A stretch of DNA of 28,469 nt from Lachnospiraceae bacterium UBA1759 (GCA_002315555.1 DCHF01000021.1:85490-113958); one strand, 5' to 3'. Numbered from the stretch's first letter, positions 1 to 9,359 are shown. Program-made: numbers and translations. Notes: a model not told the origin generated them from the letters alone.

Positions 1-210
1 GAGACCAAGAAGACCATGAAGAAGATCCTGTCCGACATTCAGGACGGTACCTTCGCTAAGGACTTCCTGCTTGACATGTCCGATGCAGGCGCTCAGGTAC
101 ATTTCAACGCTATGAGAAAGCTGCATGCAGAGCATCCGGCAGAAGTAGTCGGTGCCGACGTCCGTAAGCTTTACAGCTGGTCCGATGAAGACAAGCTCAT
201 CAACAACTGA
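1..210 (+). CDS. ilvC: Ketol-acid reductoisomerase, C-terminal end (partial)
   Basis: This is the last 69 codons of a gene that begins before the window. Ketol-acid reductoisomerase converts acetolactate or acetohydroxybutyrate to the dihydroxy-acid with NADPH and Mg2+, the second common step of valine, leucine and isoleucine synthesis in the cytoplasm. The residues match the family's C-terminal knotted domain: an ILSDIQDGTFAKDF segment, then MRKLHAEHPAEVVG and the typical ending RKLYSWSDEDKLINN. The reading frame is open from base 1 to a TGA stop. The next gene is ilvD, the following enzyme of the pathway, which supports the call. The upstream catalytic part cannot be judged here. Confidence 0.95.
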   Translation, partial: ETKKTMKKILSDIQDGTFAKDFLLDMSDAGAQVHFNAMRKLHAEHPAEVVGADVRKLYSWSDEDKLINN

Positions 211-237
211 TTCTTGATTCCAAAAGAATAAAGGTTC

Positions 238-271
238 GTCTGCTCCTGTATTAAAACAGGAGCAGACATTT
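238..271 (+). terminator. Hairpin between ilvC and ilvD
   Basis: A perfect 12-bp inverted repeat (GTCTGCTCCTGT / ACAGGAGCAGAC) encloses a 6-nt loop and is followed by the short T-rich stretch ATTTT. It lies 28 bases after the ilvC stop and ends about 30 bases before ilvD. It could end ilvC transcripts or only reduce read-through into ilvD. The T-tract is short, so partial read-through is plausible. Confidence 0.7.
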
Positions 272-298
272 TATGAAAAGAATTTCGGAGGATCTATC

Positions 299-1963
299 AT
301 GATCAAAGATACTATTGTTGACGGCTTTAACAATGCGCCGCACAGATCCCTTTATCATGCGCTGGGCTTGACTGTGGAAGAGCAGGCTCGTCCGCTCATC
401 GGTATCGTCAGCTCTTACAACGAGATCGTTCCGGGCCACATGAACCTGGACAAGATCACGGAGGCTGTAAAGCTCGGTGTTGCGATGGCAGGCGGTACGC
501 CCATCGTATTCCCGGCGATCGCTGTCTGTGACGGTATTGCCATGGGTCATACCGGCATGAAATACAGCCTGGTCACCCGTGATCTGATCGCGGACTCGAC
601 CGAATCCATGACATTGGCACACGGTTTTGATGGCCTTGTAATGATCCCGAACTGTGACAAAAACGTTCCCGGCCTTCTGATGGCTGCGGCACGTCTCAAT
701 ATTCCGACCGTTTTCGTCAGTGGCGGCCCGATGCTTGCCGGACACTTAAACGGCAGAAAACGTTCCCTGTCCAGCATGTTTGAGGCGGTCGGCGCTTATT
801 CCGCCGGCAAGATGACCGATGAAGAACTTACCGAGTTTGAAGAGAAGGTCTGCCCGACCTGCGGTTCCTGCTCCGGTATGTATACCGCAAACTCCATGAA
901 CTGCCTGACCGAAGTCCTCGGCATGGGTCTTCGCGGCAACGGTACCATTCCGGCAGTCTATTCCGCGCGTATCGAGCTTGCAAAGCACGCCGGTATGCAG
1001 GTCATGGAACTTGTAAAGAAGAACATCCGTCCGCGCGATATCATGACCGCAGCTGCAATCAAGAATGCAGTTACCGCGGATATGGCACTCGGATGCTCCA
1101 CGAACAGCATGCTGCATCTCCCGGCCATCGCAAACGAGTGCGATGTCGAATTCGATCTTGATTGGGTAAACGAGATATCCGAGCATACTCCGAACCTCTG
1201 CCATCTGGCTCCGGCAGGCCCGACCTATATGGAAGACCTGAACGAAGCGGGCGGCGTATATGCGGTTCTTAAGGAGCTTGCGGATGAAGGCTTGATCGAT
1301 ACCTCTGTTATGACCGTTACCGGCAAGACCATGGGTGAAAACATTGCAAATGCTTACAATGCGGATCCGGAAACCATCCGTCCCATTGACAACCCGTTCA
1401 CGAAGACCGGCGGTATTGCAGTTCTTCGCGGCAACCTGGCTCCGGACGGTTGTGTCGTTAAGCGTGCGGCTGTTGCACCGGAAATGCTGGTACATGAAGG
1501 TCCGGCACGTGTATTCGAATCGGAAGAAGAATGTATCGCAGCAATTTACGGCGGTAAGATCAACGCCGGCGATGTCGTCGTCATCCGTTACGAAGGCCCG
1601 GCAGGCGGCCCCGGCATGCGTGAAATGCTGAGCCCGACCTCCGCGATCGCAGGTATCGGCCTTGATAAGTCCGTTGCACTGATTACCGACGGCCGTTTCT
1701 CCGGCGCTACCCGCGGCGCGTCCATCGGCCATGTATCTCCGGAAGCCGCAAACGGCGGTATGATCGCTTATGTTCAGGAGGGAGACATCATCTCCATCAA
1801 CATTCCGGAATACCGCATCGAACTGAAGGTCTCCGATGAAGAGATCGCAGAGAGAAAGAAGAACACCGCGCTGAAGATCAAGACGAACCTGTCCGGTTAT
1901 CTGAAGCGTTATTCACAGATGGTATCTTCTGCGGATAAGGGTGCAATCATCAACAAAAAATAA
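299..1963 (+). CDS. ilvD: Dihydroxy-acid dehydratase
   Basis: This 554-residue enzyme dehydrates 2,3-dihydroxy-isovalerate or -methylvalerate to the 2-keto acid, the third common step of branched-chain amino acid synthesis. It uses an Fe-S cluster and Mg2+. The length is normal for IlvD/Edd. Family motifs are IPNCDKNVPG (C119), CPTCGSCSGMYTANSMN (C185, C188, C191) and a C-terminal GRFSGATRG. Where many homologues have Cys in a TPCN motif near residue 45, this protein reads VPGHMN. A Cys at 77 (VCDGIAMGH) stands where others often have Ser, so it may supply the third cluster ligand (inference). The ATG at 299 has a CGGAGGA ribosome binding site about 7 bases upstream. It lies between ilvC and ilvA, in line with one pathway block. 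Confidence 0.96.
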   Translation: MIKDTIVDGFNNAPHRSLYHALGLTVEEQARPLIGIVSSYNEIVPGHMNLDKITEAVKLGVAMAGGTPIVFPAIAVCDGIAMGHTGMKYSLVTRDLIADSTESMTLAHGFDGLVMIPNCDKNVPGLLMAAARLNIPTVFVSGGPMLAGHLNGRKRSLSSMFEAVGAYSAGKMTDEELTEFEEKVCPTCGSCSGMYTANSMNCLTEVLGMGLRGNGTIPAVYSARIELAKHAGMQVMELVKKNIRPRDIMTAAAIKNAVTADMALGCSTNSMLHLPAIANECDVEFDLDWVNEISEHTPNLCHLAPAGPTYMEDLNEAGGVYAVLKELADEGLIDTSVMTVTGKTMGENIANAYNADPETIRPIDNPFTKTGGIAVLRGNLAPDGCVVKRAAVAPEMLVHEGPARVFESEEECIAAIYGGKINAGDVVVIRYEGPAGGPGMREMLSPTSAIAGIGLDKSVALITDGRFSGATRGASIGHVSPEAANGGMIAYVQEGDIISINIPEYRIELKVSDEEIAERKKNTALKIKTNLSGYLKRYSQMVSSADKGAIINKK

Positions 1964-1980
1964 GGAATTTCGTGTAAATC

Positions 1981-3171
1981 ATGAATACTGCTGATTCTAA
2001 GATCACATCAGCACTGGCATCCGTGGTCCTGTACAGAAATGTTGTACAGGACCCGGTCGTTTCCAGGCTGAATGACTATCTGAAATGCGACGGCACGGAT
2101 CTTGAAAAGACCGTCTGCTACAGTGATTTTGTGTCCTGCCTGTATAAAGCGGGCGGTGACCTCGGAAATCACCTGGAGGATGTGCTTCGCTGCGACGATA
2201 ATGTCTATGTCCGCATCCTCGCTTCGCGTAAGACGCCTGAAACCTACATGGAACGCGCGTTTTTACGGGAAATGGATCTGTTTACATCACTCACGGAGAT
2301 CACACCGGCGGAACTTCTTGAAATGAAGGCGCTTCCCGTGGATCTTCCGGGGTTTGCCAATACAAAGCGTGATTTCACGACCATGATTCCGGCGGCACTT
2401 TCACGTGCATCTGTGACCGGCTACGGTATTTACGCGCGATACGGAATGTTCCAGGTCGATGAAACCGGCCACCTCACGCCGGTACCGTCTCCGGATCCGG
2501 TGACGATCGACGACCTTATCGGTTATAGTCTGGAACGTAACCAGGTCATCGATAACACAAAGGCCCTTCTGGAAGGAAAGCCCGCCGCAAATGCGCTTCT
2601 TACGGGCGATGCCGGCACCGGCAAATCCTCCACGATCAAGGCCGTTGCCAATATGTTCCGCGCCGACGGTCTGCGCCTTATTGAAATGAAGAAGGAACAG
2701 CTGCCGCTTCTTTCAACTGTTATGGGTGAGATCAGCGACAACCCGTTGAAGTTCATCATTTTCATCGACGACCTGACCTTTGTACCGGATGATTCCAGCT
2801 TCGGTTCACTGAAGGCGGTCCTTGAGGGTTCGGCTTCCGCGAAAACGGACAATGCCGTCATCTATGCGACCAGCAACCGCCGCCATATGATTCGTGAAAC
2901 CTTCTCTTCACGCGACGGCGACGATATCCACAGGAACGATACCATCGAAGAGCAGACGTCTCTGGCCGCGCGTTTCGGTCTGACGATCCTGTTCCAGAAG
3001 CCCAACAAAATGCTTTATCTGGAGATCGTCCGCACGCTTGCGGAGCGCAAGGGCATTACGATGGAACAGAACGAACTGGATATCAAGGCAGAGGCATTCG
3101 CGCTTCGCAAGGGACACCGTTCCGCGCGCGTTGCCGAGCAGTTTACGGACAGTTTACTGGCCGGACTTTAA
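1981..3171 (+). CDS. DUF815-type AAA ATPase
   Basis: This 396-residue soluble protein resembles the DUF815 group of AAA-type ATP-binding proteins, whose role is not established. The P-loop is GDAGTGKSS at residues 209-217, and a Walker B-like strand KFIIFIDDLTF lies around 258-267. A downstream YATSNRRH segment looks like the sensor 1 region. The N-terminal ~180 residues are helical with no recognised motif. No membrane segment or signal peptide is visible. It begins 17 bases after ilvD and ends 17 bases before ilvA, so co-transcription with the amino acid genes is likely. The link to branched-chain amino acid synthesis is positional only. The family call is firm for an AAA ATPase and moderate for DUF815. 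Confidence 0.85.
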   Translation: MNTADSKITSALASVVLYRNVVQDPVVSRLNDYLKCDGTDLEKTVCYSDFVSCLYKAGGDLGNHLEDVLRCDDNVYVRILASRKTPETYMERAFLREMDLFTSLTEITPAELLEMKALPVDLPGFANTKRDFTTMIPAALSRASVTGYGIYARYGMFQVDETGHLTPVPSPDPVTIDDLIGYSLERNQVIDNTKALLEGKPAANALLTGDAGTGKSSTIKAVANMFRADGLRLIEMKKEQLPLLSTVMGEISDNPLKFIIFIDDLTFVPDDSSFGSLKAVLEGSASAKTDNAVIYATSNRRHMIRETFSSRDGDDIHRNDTIEEQTSLAARFGLTILFQKPNKMLYLEIVRTLAERKGITMEQNELDIKAEAFALRKGHRSARVAEQFTDSLLAGL

Positions 3172-3188
3172 GAAACAGAGGATGATTC

Positions 3189-4382
3189 ATGCTGACACTT
3201 GATCGAGTATATCACGCAAGTTATGTATTAAAAGATGTGGTCCGTCGTACCGACGTGATCATGGCACCGAAGATGAATACCAAGGGTGAGATCTTCCTGA
3301 AGACCGAGAATCTTCAGGTGACCGGCTCCTTTAAGATCCGCGGTGCTTATTATAAAATGTCTCAGCTCACGAACGAAGAGCGTGAGCGTGGTGTCGTTGC
3401 CTGCTCTGCGGGAAATCATGCGCAGGGCGTTGCGCTTGCCGCAAGAGAAAGCGGAACCAGGGCGATCATCTGCCTGCCGGACGGTGCTCCCATCAGCAAG
3501 GTGGAAGCGACCAAAAGCTACGGCGCTGAGGTGTGCCTGGTGGAAGGTACTTATGACGATGCTTATAAAAAAGCACTGGACCTTTGCGAAAAGGAAAAGT
3601 ATACATTCATTCATCCCTTTGACGATGAACTTGTGATCGCGGGACAGGGCACCGTTGCACTGGAACTGATGGACCAGATCCCGGATCTGGATGCGGTGGT
3701 CGTACCGATCGGCGGAGGCGGACTGATATCAGGTATCGCTTACACCGTGAAGGCGCTGAATCCCAGGATCAAGGTCTATGGTGTTCAGGCGGCCGGTGCG
3801 CCTTCCATGAAGGAATCCATGGAAAAGGGCGAGATCGTCGAGCTTACCGATGTGCATACCATCGCCGACGGTATCCAGGTAAAGAAGCCGGGAACCCTGA
3901 CCTTTGAGCTTTGCAAGCAGTATGTGGATGAGATCGTCACCGTGACCGATGATGAGACCGCCGCTGCGATCCTTGCTCTGATGGAGCGTCAGAAGCTGAT
4001 CACCGAAGGCGCGGGAGCTGCGGCCGCTGCCGCAGTCATGTTCGACAAGATCCCGGTGGAGGGTAAGCGCGTTGCTTGTATCCTTTCCGGCGGTAATATC
4101 GATGTGACGATCCTGAACCGTGTCATCGACCGCGGTCTTAAGATGGCCGGCAGAAGCTGCCGTTTGTCCATCGCGCTGACGGACAAGCCCGGTCAGCTGT
4201 CGCAGGTCGCGCAGATCATCGCCGATCACCACGGCAATGTTACCGGCGTTCTTCATGAGCACAGCAGTGAGGGTACGGATGTGAATGGTTGTTATCTGCA
4301 GCTGAGTCTGGAGACCCGTAATTTCGAACATATCGATGAGATCCGTAATGCACTTACCGATGCCGGCTTCAAGCTTCTGTAA
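3189..4382 (+). CDS. ilvA: Threonine ammonia-lyase with ACT domain
   Basis: This 397-residue PLP enzyme deaminates threonine to 2-oxobutanoate, the entry point to isoleucine. The PLP lysine is K49 in GSFKIRGA, followed by SAGNHAQG (74-80) and the phosphate-binding glycine loop GGGG at 175-178. Residues from about 325 to the end form a single ACT domain (begins RLSIALTDKPGQLSQV), expected to bind an effector amino acid. The length fits the shorter single-ACT class, not the ~510-residue E. coli IlvA with two ACT-like modules. Degradative TdcB-type enzymes without an ACT domain are an alternative group, but the neighbouring ilvC and ilvD favour a biosynthetic role. It is probably the last gene of its transcription unit. 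Confidence 0.93.
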   Translation: MLTLDRVYHASYVLKDVVRRTDVIMAPKMNTKGEIFLKTENLQVTGSFKIRGAYYKMSQLTNEERERGVVACSAGNHAQGVALAARESGTRAIICLPDGAPISKVEATKSYGAEVCLVEGTYDDAYKKALDLCEKEKYTFIHPFDDELVIAGQGTVALELMDQIPDLDAVVVPIGGGGLISGIAYTVKALNPRIKVYGVQAAGAPSMKESMEKGEIVELTDVHTIADGIQVKKPGTLTFELCKQYVDEIVTVTDDETAAAILALMERQKLITEGAGAAAAAAVMFDKIPVEGKRVACILSGGNIDVTILNRVIDRGLKMAGRSCRLSIALTDKPGQLSQVAQIIADHHGNVTGVLHEHSSEGTDVNGCYLQLSLETRNFEHIDEIRNALTDAGFKLL

Positions 4383-4440
4383 TAAAAACGGGTGGAAGAA
4401 GAGGGGGCTGAAGCACATCCCCGGAATAAAGAAAAATAAG

Positions 4441-4486
4441 ATCCCGCAGTATCGTGAAACGTCACGTTGCTGCGGGATTTGTTTGT
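4441..4486 (+). terminator. Rho-independent terminator after ilvA
   Basis: The arms ATCCCGCAG and CTGCGGGAT form a perfect 9-bp outer stem, and TCGTGA/TCACG extends it inward across a small internal loop. TTTGTTTGT follows. It lies about 60 bases past the ilvA stop and just before the next promoter, a clear transcription-unit boundary. Confidence 0.85.
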
Positions 4487-4494
4487 CTCAAAGG

Positions 4495-4523
4495 TTGAAA
4501 AAATCTTGCCCTTGAGGTATAAT
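4495..4523 (+). promoter_or_regulatory. Sigma-A-type promoter for the glycosyltransferase-ftsK unit
   Basis: The -35 hexamer TTGAAA (4495-4500) and the -10 hexamer TATAAT (4518-4523) are separated by exactly 17 bases. They lie directly after the ilvA terminator and about 40 bases before the start codon at 4564. This is the best consensus promoter in the core part of the window. Confidence 0.8.
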
Positions 4524-4563
4524 ATGATTACTTGTGGAATTATGTTTACGAGAGGTTTTTCTA

Positions 4564-5529
4564 ATGATCGATCTTTCTTTTGTCATTCCCTGTTATAACG
4601 AAGAGGGGAATGTGCGGGTAATTTATGACGCCATTCATGCGGTGTTTGATCCGGAGGGTATCCGGACGGAGATCGTTATGGTGAATGACGGTTCCAAAGA
4701 CAATACCCGGAAAGCATTAAAAGAATTATATAACGAGCACAAGGATGAGGCACTGAAGGTGATCAGCTTCTCCCGGAATTTCGGTAAGGAGGCGGCGATC
4801 CTTTGCGGCATGCGTCACACAACGGGAGCGCATGTCTGCTTCATCGATGCGGATATGCAGCAGCGTCCGGAAGTGGCGCTTGAGATGTACCGGAAGCTCA
4901 CGGAGGATGAGGACCTGGACTGTGTGGCCGCTTATCAGGCGGAGCGCAAGGAAGGAAAGTTACTGACGTTCTTCAAGAACTGTTTCTACCGGCTTATCAA
5001 TAAGATGTGCGATATTGATTTTGTACAGGGAGCATCGGATTTCCGGATCCTGAAGCGTCCGATGGTCGATGCGATCCTTTCCCTCCCGGAGTATTACCGT
5101 TTCTCCAAGGGAATCTTCTCCTGGGTCGGTTTCAACACGTTTTTCATGCCGTACGAGGTGCAGGAAAGAAATGCCGGAAGCTCATCCTGGAATTTCCGGA
5201 AACTGTTCAAGTACGCGATCGAAGGCATCGTCGGCTACACAACGACACCGCTTCAGATATCCACCGTACTCGGCGTGATCGTATCCGCCCTGGCGGTCAT
5301 TTATATGGTGATCCTGATCATCAAAACGCTGGTCATGGGAATCGACGTTCCCGGCTACGCAACAACACTCAGCTTTGTGCTCCTTATAGGCGGTATACAG
5401 CTTCTTATGCTCGGCATCATCGGTGAATATCTTGCCAAGGCTTATATACAGGGTAAGAACCGCCCGGTATATATTGAAAAAGAGGTTCTGGAAGGCAGTT
5501 TGAAAGATGGCGAATTCGACGGGAAATAA
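4564..5529 (+). CDS. Family 2 glycosyltransferase, polyprenyl-phosphate type, membrane-bound
   Basis: The 321-residue protein has an N-terminal GT2 (GT-A fold) domain beginning LSFVIPCYNEEGN, with VNDGSKD near residue 40 and the metal/nucleotide-sugar motif DAD at 95-97. Two hydrophobic segments follow (about 231-260 and 268-290), ending GEYLAKAYIQGKNRP, as in DPM1/GtrB-like transferases. That family moves a sugar from a nucleotide donor to undecaprenyl phosphate at the inner face of the membrane. The sugar cannot be told from sequence. An upstream in-frame GTG at 4534 would add ten residues, but the ATG at 4564 has AGAGG 8 bases upstream and starts right at the conserved first strand. It overlaps the next gene by 23 bases. 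Confidence 0.88.
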   Translation: MIDLSFVIPCYNEEGNVRVIYDAIHAVFDPEGIRTEIVMVNDGSKDNTRKALKELYNEHKDEALKVISFSRNFGKEAAILCGMRHTTGAHVCFIDADMQQRPEVALEMYRKLTEDEDLDCVAAYQAERKEGKLLTFFKNCFYRLINKMCDIDFVQGASDFRILKRPMVDAILSLPEYYRFSKGIFSWVGFNTFFMPYEVQERNAGSSSWNFRKLFKYAIEGIVGYTTTPLQISTVLGVIVSALAVIYMVILIIKTLVMGIDVPGYATTLSFVLLIGGIQLLMLGIIGEYLAKAYIQGKNRPVYIEKEVLEGSLKDGEFDGK

Positions 5530-8488
5530 AACAACGAACCGCAGTTCACAGACAAAAACAAATACGGCAAATAAGAGCACGGGAACCCGCAAAGCGAGTA
5601 CCGCCAATGGCTCCTCAAAGAGCAGCGGCACGCGCAGCACACAGCGGAAGAACACGGCACCGAAGCCGGTCGAGCGTTCGGAAAAGGGCCTGACCAAGGC
5701 GGAGATCAAAGCGATCCAGCGTCGCAACACGCTGATCAAGGAGATCGTTTTCCTGGTGATTTTAGCTTGCAGCATGCTGTTATTCGTCGCGTGCTTCTCA
5801 CCGGCACTGGCCTGGTTGAAGACCTTCTCCTTTAATGTGTTCGGCATTCTCATGTATGTGGCGCCGTTCATCATTGTCGGCATTGCGTTGCTTCTTGTGT
5901 TCAATGATGTCAACTGGACGATGCTTCTCCGCTTCATCGGCATGTTCCTGATACTGTTTGCGGTCTCCGGCATGATCTCCGTGGCTTCCGCACCGGAAAA
6001 GGGCGGGCTTCTTGGTAAAGCCTGCTATGCAATGTTCTTCAAGAGCTGCGGTGCGGTCGGCACCTACATCATCGATGCGTTTATTCTGATGATCGGCTTT
6101 GTCCTTTCCACGGGCTTCTCCATCAGTGAGTTCCTCGGCACGGTCCGTCAGGACATGAAGGACAAGGAAGAAAGCATTTCCAAACGAAACGCACGTATCG
6201 AACGTCAGAAGCGCCTGGAGGTAGTCCGTCAGGAACGCCTTGAGAAGCAGGAGCATGAGCTGGAAAATGTGGAAACGCTGCGCCGTGCCAATGACGCGCT
6301 TCAGATCCGCAACAAGGCCCGCGAAAAGAGCCTGAATGATGACAGCAAACGCTTTAAGCCGGTCTATGGCATCGGCGATACCACGATCCGTGAAAACGAC
6401 GGTCCGGCTGTCACGAATATGACGGACGATGCTTCCGCGCTCGAAAAGAACGAAAAGCTGTTCCGCGAATCCACGAAAAATGCAAAGGAGACCACCCCGG
6501 CAAAGAAGGAGACCCGTGTCTCCGGTCTCGGTGTTCCGGAAACGGTCATTACGCCGAATTTCGGCAATTATTCCAACAGCGGAAACGTCAAACCGGCGGC
6601 GGTCGACACCGCGAAGGATGTGGCGTCCTTCATTCCGGACATCGTCGTTCCGGCATCGTATTTCAAGGATGATGACGCAAAGGCGGTAGTTCTTACCGGA
6701 CGCAATCTCGATGATCCGGAAATGATCGATCTTACGATGGAACCCGGTCACATCGACCTTGCGAAGGAATCCGGCTACGACCTCGGCGAAGACGACCAGT
6801 ATACAAAGACGGTGATCACCGGAAGCGGCAAGATCATCCGTGCGGAGACCGACGGCGATATCCTGAAAAAGAAGGAGATCATTCACGGCGGTTTGAACAA
6901 AGCCGATCTAAATGCCTCCTCTTCGGAAGAGCATGCCACCAAGAATACGGCCAAGGAAAACCGTGCCGCTGCCGCTGAGATCGAAAATACGATCCAGCAG
7001 GCGGAAGAGAAGGAATATGTATTCCCGCCCATCGACCTGTTGAAGCGCGGCAATGCGTCCTCCATCTCCAAATCCGAGCTCAGCCAGGAGCTTCAGGAGA
7101 CTGCGCAGAAGCTGCAGCAGACCCTGCAGACCTTCGGCGTCGGTGTTCAGATCACGAACATCACCTGCGGCCCCACCGTTACCTGCTATGAGATCCAGCC
7201 GGAAATGGGCGTCAAGGTCAGCAAGATCGTGTCCCTCACGGACGATATCAAGCTGAATCTCGCGGCTGCCGATATCCGTATCGAAGCCCCGATTCCGGGT
7301 AAATCCGCCATCGGCATCGAGATCCCGAACAAGGTCAAGCAGAGCGTCGTTCTCCGCGACCTTCTGGAAAGTGAAGAATTCAAGACCTCCAAGTCCGGTC
7401 TGGCCTTTGCGGCGGGACGTGACATCGAGGGCCGTTCCATTATTGCAAACATCGAGAAGATGCCGCACGTGCTGGTTGCCGGCTCCACCGGATCCGGTAA
7501 GTCCGTTTGCATCAACTCCATGATCATGAGCATCCTGTATCATGCGGATCCGTCCGAAGTCAAGATGATCATGGTCGACCCGAAGGTCGTTGAACTTTCG
7601 GTTTATAACGGCATTCCGCACCTGCTGCTTCCGGTCGTGACCGATCCGAAGAAGGCAGCCGCAGCCCTGAACTGGGCCGTTGCTGAAATGGAGAACCGTT
7701 ATCTGCAGTTTGCGGAATATAATGTGAGAAACATCGAAGGCTTCAATGATATGATCTACCGCGATGCGCCGGAAAAGAACGGCAATCCGGTCAAGCGAAT
7801 GGCGAAGATCCTGATCATCGTCGATGAGCTTGCAGATCTCATGATGGTTGCCGCAAGCGAGGTCGAAACGGCCATCTGCCGTCTGGCACAAAAGGCTCGT
7901 GCGGCCGGTATCCATCTGGTACTGGCAACACAGCGCCCTTCCGTCGATGTCATTACCGGTCTGATCAAGGCCAACATTCCGTCCCGTATCGCATTTGCGG
8001 TATCCTCCGGTACCGACTCCAGAACCATTCTGGATACGGTCGGCGCAGAAAAACTGCTGGGTATGGGCGATATGCTTTACGCGCCGGCAGGCTCCTCCAA
8101 ACCGACCCGGCTTCAGGGCACGTATGTATCGGACAATGAGATCGTCAAGGTCGTTGATTTCCTGAAGGAGCAGGGCCCGGTCAAGGGCGGCGGCGTCAAG
8201 GAAGACGTGGATCTGGCATCTCCCGCAGCTATGGGCGGCGGCGGAACGGCCGGCGGCAATGATGTGGATGAGTATTTTGCCGATGCGGGCCGCCTGGTCA
8301 TTGAAAAGCAGAAAGCATCCATCGGCATGCTGCAGCGTGCATTCAAGCTCGGCTTCAACCGCGCGGCTCGTATTGTGGATCAGCTCTGCGATGCCGGCGT
8401 TGTCGGCGAAGAGGAAGGAACCAAGCCGCGTCGTGTATTGATGAACATGATGGAGTTTGAGGATTACCTTCAGAACGGAAAAGGATAA
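5507..8488 (+). CDS. ftsK: FtsK/SpoIIIE family DNA translocase
   Basis: This 993-residue ATP-driven DNA pump clears chromosome DNA from the division or sporulation septum. A basic Ser/Thr/Asn-rich leader (about 1-75) precedes four hydrophobic segments between residues 80 and 210. A charged linker with coiled-coil character follows. The motor domain has Walker A GSTGSGKS at 659-666 and Walker B LIIVDEL near 769-775. A C-terminal winged-helix gamma domain (from about 920, SIGMLQRAFKLGFNRAARI) reads DNA orientation sequences. The leader and linker make it longer than B. subtilis SpoIIIE. The start lies inside the glycosyltransferase gene, with GAAGG 11 bases upstream. Sequence alone does not separate an FtsK from a SpoIIIE role. 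Confidence 0.95.
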   Translation: MANSTGNKTTNRSSQTKTNTANKSTGTRKASTANGSSKSSGTRSTQRKNTAPKPVERSEKGLTKAEIKAIQRRNTLIKEIVFLVILACSMLLFVACFSPALAWLKTFSFNVFGILMYVAPFIIVGIALLLVFNDVNWTMLLRFIGMFLILFAVSGMISVASAPEKGGLLGKACYAMFFKSCGAVGTYIIDAFILMIGFVLSTGFSISEFLGTVRQDMKDKEESISKRNARIERQKRLEVVRQERLEKQEHELENVETLRRANDALQIRNKAREKSLNDDSKRFKPVYGIGDTTIRENDGPAVTNMTDDASALEKNEKLFRESTKNAKETTPAKKETRVSGLGVPETVITPNFGNYSNSGNVKPAAVDTAKDVASFIPDIVVPASYFKDDDAKAVVLTGRNLDDPEMIDLTMEPGHIDLAKESGYDLGEDDQYTKTVITGSGKIIRAETDGDILKKKEIIHGGLNKADLNASSSEEHATKNTAKENRAAAAEIENTIQQAEEKEYVFPPIDLLKRGNASSISKSELSQELQETAQKLQQTLQTFGVGVQITNITCGPTVTCYEIQPEMGVKVSKIVSLTDDIKLNLAAADIRIEAPIPGKSAIGIEIPNKVKQSVVLRDLLESEEFKTSKSGLAFAAGRDIEGRSIIANIEKMPHVLVAGSTGSGKSVCINSMIMSILYHADPSEVKMIMVDPKVVELSVYNGIPHLLLPVVTDPKKAAAALNWAVAEMENRYLQFAEYNVRNIEGFNDMIYRDAPEKNGNPVKRMAKILIIVDELADLMMVAASEVETAICRLAQKARAAGIHLVLATQRPSVDVITGLIKANIPSRIAFAVSSGTDSRTILDTVGAEKLLGMGDMLYAPAGSSKPTRLQGTYVSDNEIVKVVDFLKEQGPVKGGGVKEDVDLASPAAMGGGGTAGGNDVDEYFADAGRLVIEKQKASIGMLQRAFKLGFNRAARIVDQLCDAGVVGEEEGTKPRRVLMNMMEFEDYLQNGKG

Positions 8489-8495
8489 GTAATTT

Positions 8496-9359
8496 ATGTT
8501 GATACAGTGGTATCCCGGACACATGACAAAAGCGAAGCGTGCGATGCAGGAGGACATCAAACTGGTGGATCTCATCATCGAGCTTCTGGATGCGCGCATC
8601 CCGCTTTCTTCACGGAATCCGGATATCGACACGCTGGCCAAAGGCAAATTCCGAATGGTCCTTTTGAACAAGGCGGACCTTGCGGACAATGCCGCCACGG
8701 AAGCGTGGATCGATTATTTTAAGAAGGCCGGTATAACGGCCATTGCACTGGATTCCAGAGCAAAAACCAAAATGCGCGACATTCAGAACAAGATGCTGGA
8801 TGTCTGCAAGGAGAAGATCGAGCGCGACAAACGTCGCGGCATCCAGAACCGTCCCATCCGTGCGATGGTCGTCGGTATTCCGAATGTCGGAAAGTCCACG
8901 TTCATCAATTCCTTTGCGGGAAAGAGTGCGGCCAAGACCGGCAACAAGCCCGGTGTTACCCGCGGCAACCAGTGGATCAAGCTGAATAAAAACGCGGAGC
9001 TTCTCGATACTCCGGGTATCCTGTGGCCCAAATTCGATGATGAAACGGTCGGCACGCACCTCGCTTACATCGGATCCGTCAGCGACGATGTCGTGGATTC
9101 CGAGGAGCTCGGTTATGAATTCATCAAGGAGTTTTTGAATACCGGACGTACCGATGTCTTAAAGGCACGATACGAGACAGATCCCGAGAACTTCCGCGAG
9201 GAGGACCGCGACTATGTCCTTTCGGTCATGGAAGGGATCGCGCTGAAGCGAAACTGCCTGAAAAAGGGCGGAGAGGCGGATACGCTGAAATTCTCCAAGA
9301 TCCTGCTTGATGATTTCCGTACCGGAAGACTGGGAAAGTTAACGATCGAAATGCCGTAA
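8496..9359 (+). CDS. rbgA: Ribosome biogenesis GTPase YlqF/RbgA
   Basis: The 287-residue protein is a circularly permuted GTPase that assists late assembly of the 50S subunit. The G4 motif NKAD (58-61) comes before G1 GIPNVGKS (127-134) and G3 DTPG (171-174), the order diagnostic of this family. The N-terminus IQWYPGHMTKAKR is typical of YlqF. A C-terminal helical domain follows. It starts 7 bases after the ftsK stop and is followed 20 bases later by signal peptidase I, an arrangement common in Firmicutes near rnhB. Confidence 0.95.
   Translation: MLIQWYPGHMTKAKRAMQEDIKLVDLIIELLDARIPLSSRNPDIDTLAKGKFRMVLLNKADLADNAATEAWIDYFKKAGITAIALDSRAKTKMRDIQNKMLDVCKEKIERDKRRGIQNRPIRAMVVGIPNVGKSTFINSFAGKSAAKTGNKPGVTRGNQWIKLNKNAELLDTPGILWPKFDDETVGTHLAYIGSVSDDVVDSEELGYEFIKEFLNTGRTDVLKARYETDPENFREEDRDYVLSVMEGIALKRNCLKKGGEADTLKFSKILLDDFRTGRLGKLTIEMP

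Noticed and set aside
746..1732. 328-codon minus-strand frame opposite ilvD
   Set aside because: It is an antisense shadow of ilvD with no ribosome binding site or recognisable motif.
6908..8698. 596-codon open frame on the minus strand opposite ftsK and rbgA
   Set aside because: It is the mirror of GC-rich, codon-biased genes; its product is rich in Arg/His/Asp with no domain, and the + strand genes have complete family signatures.
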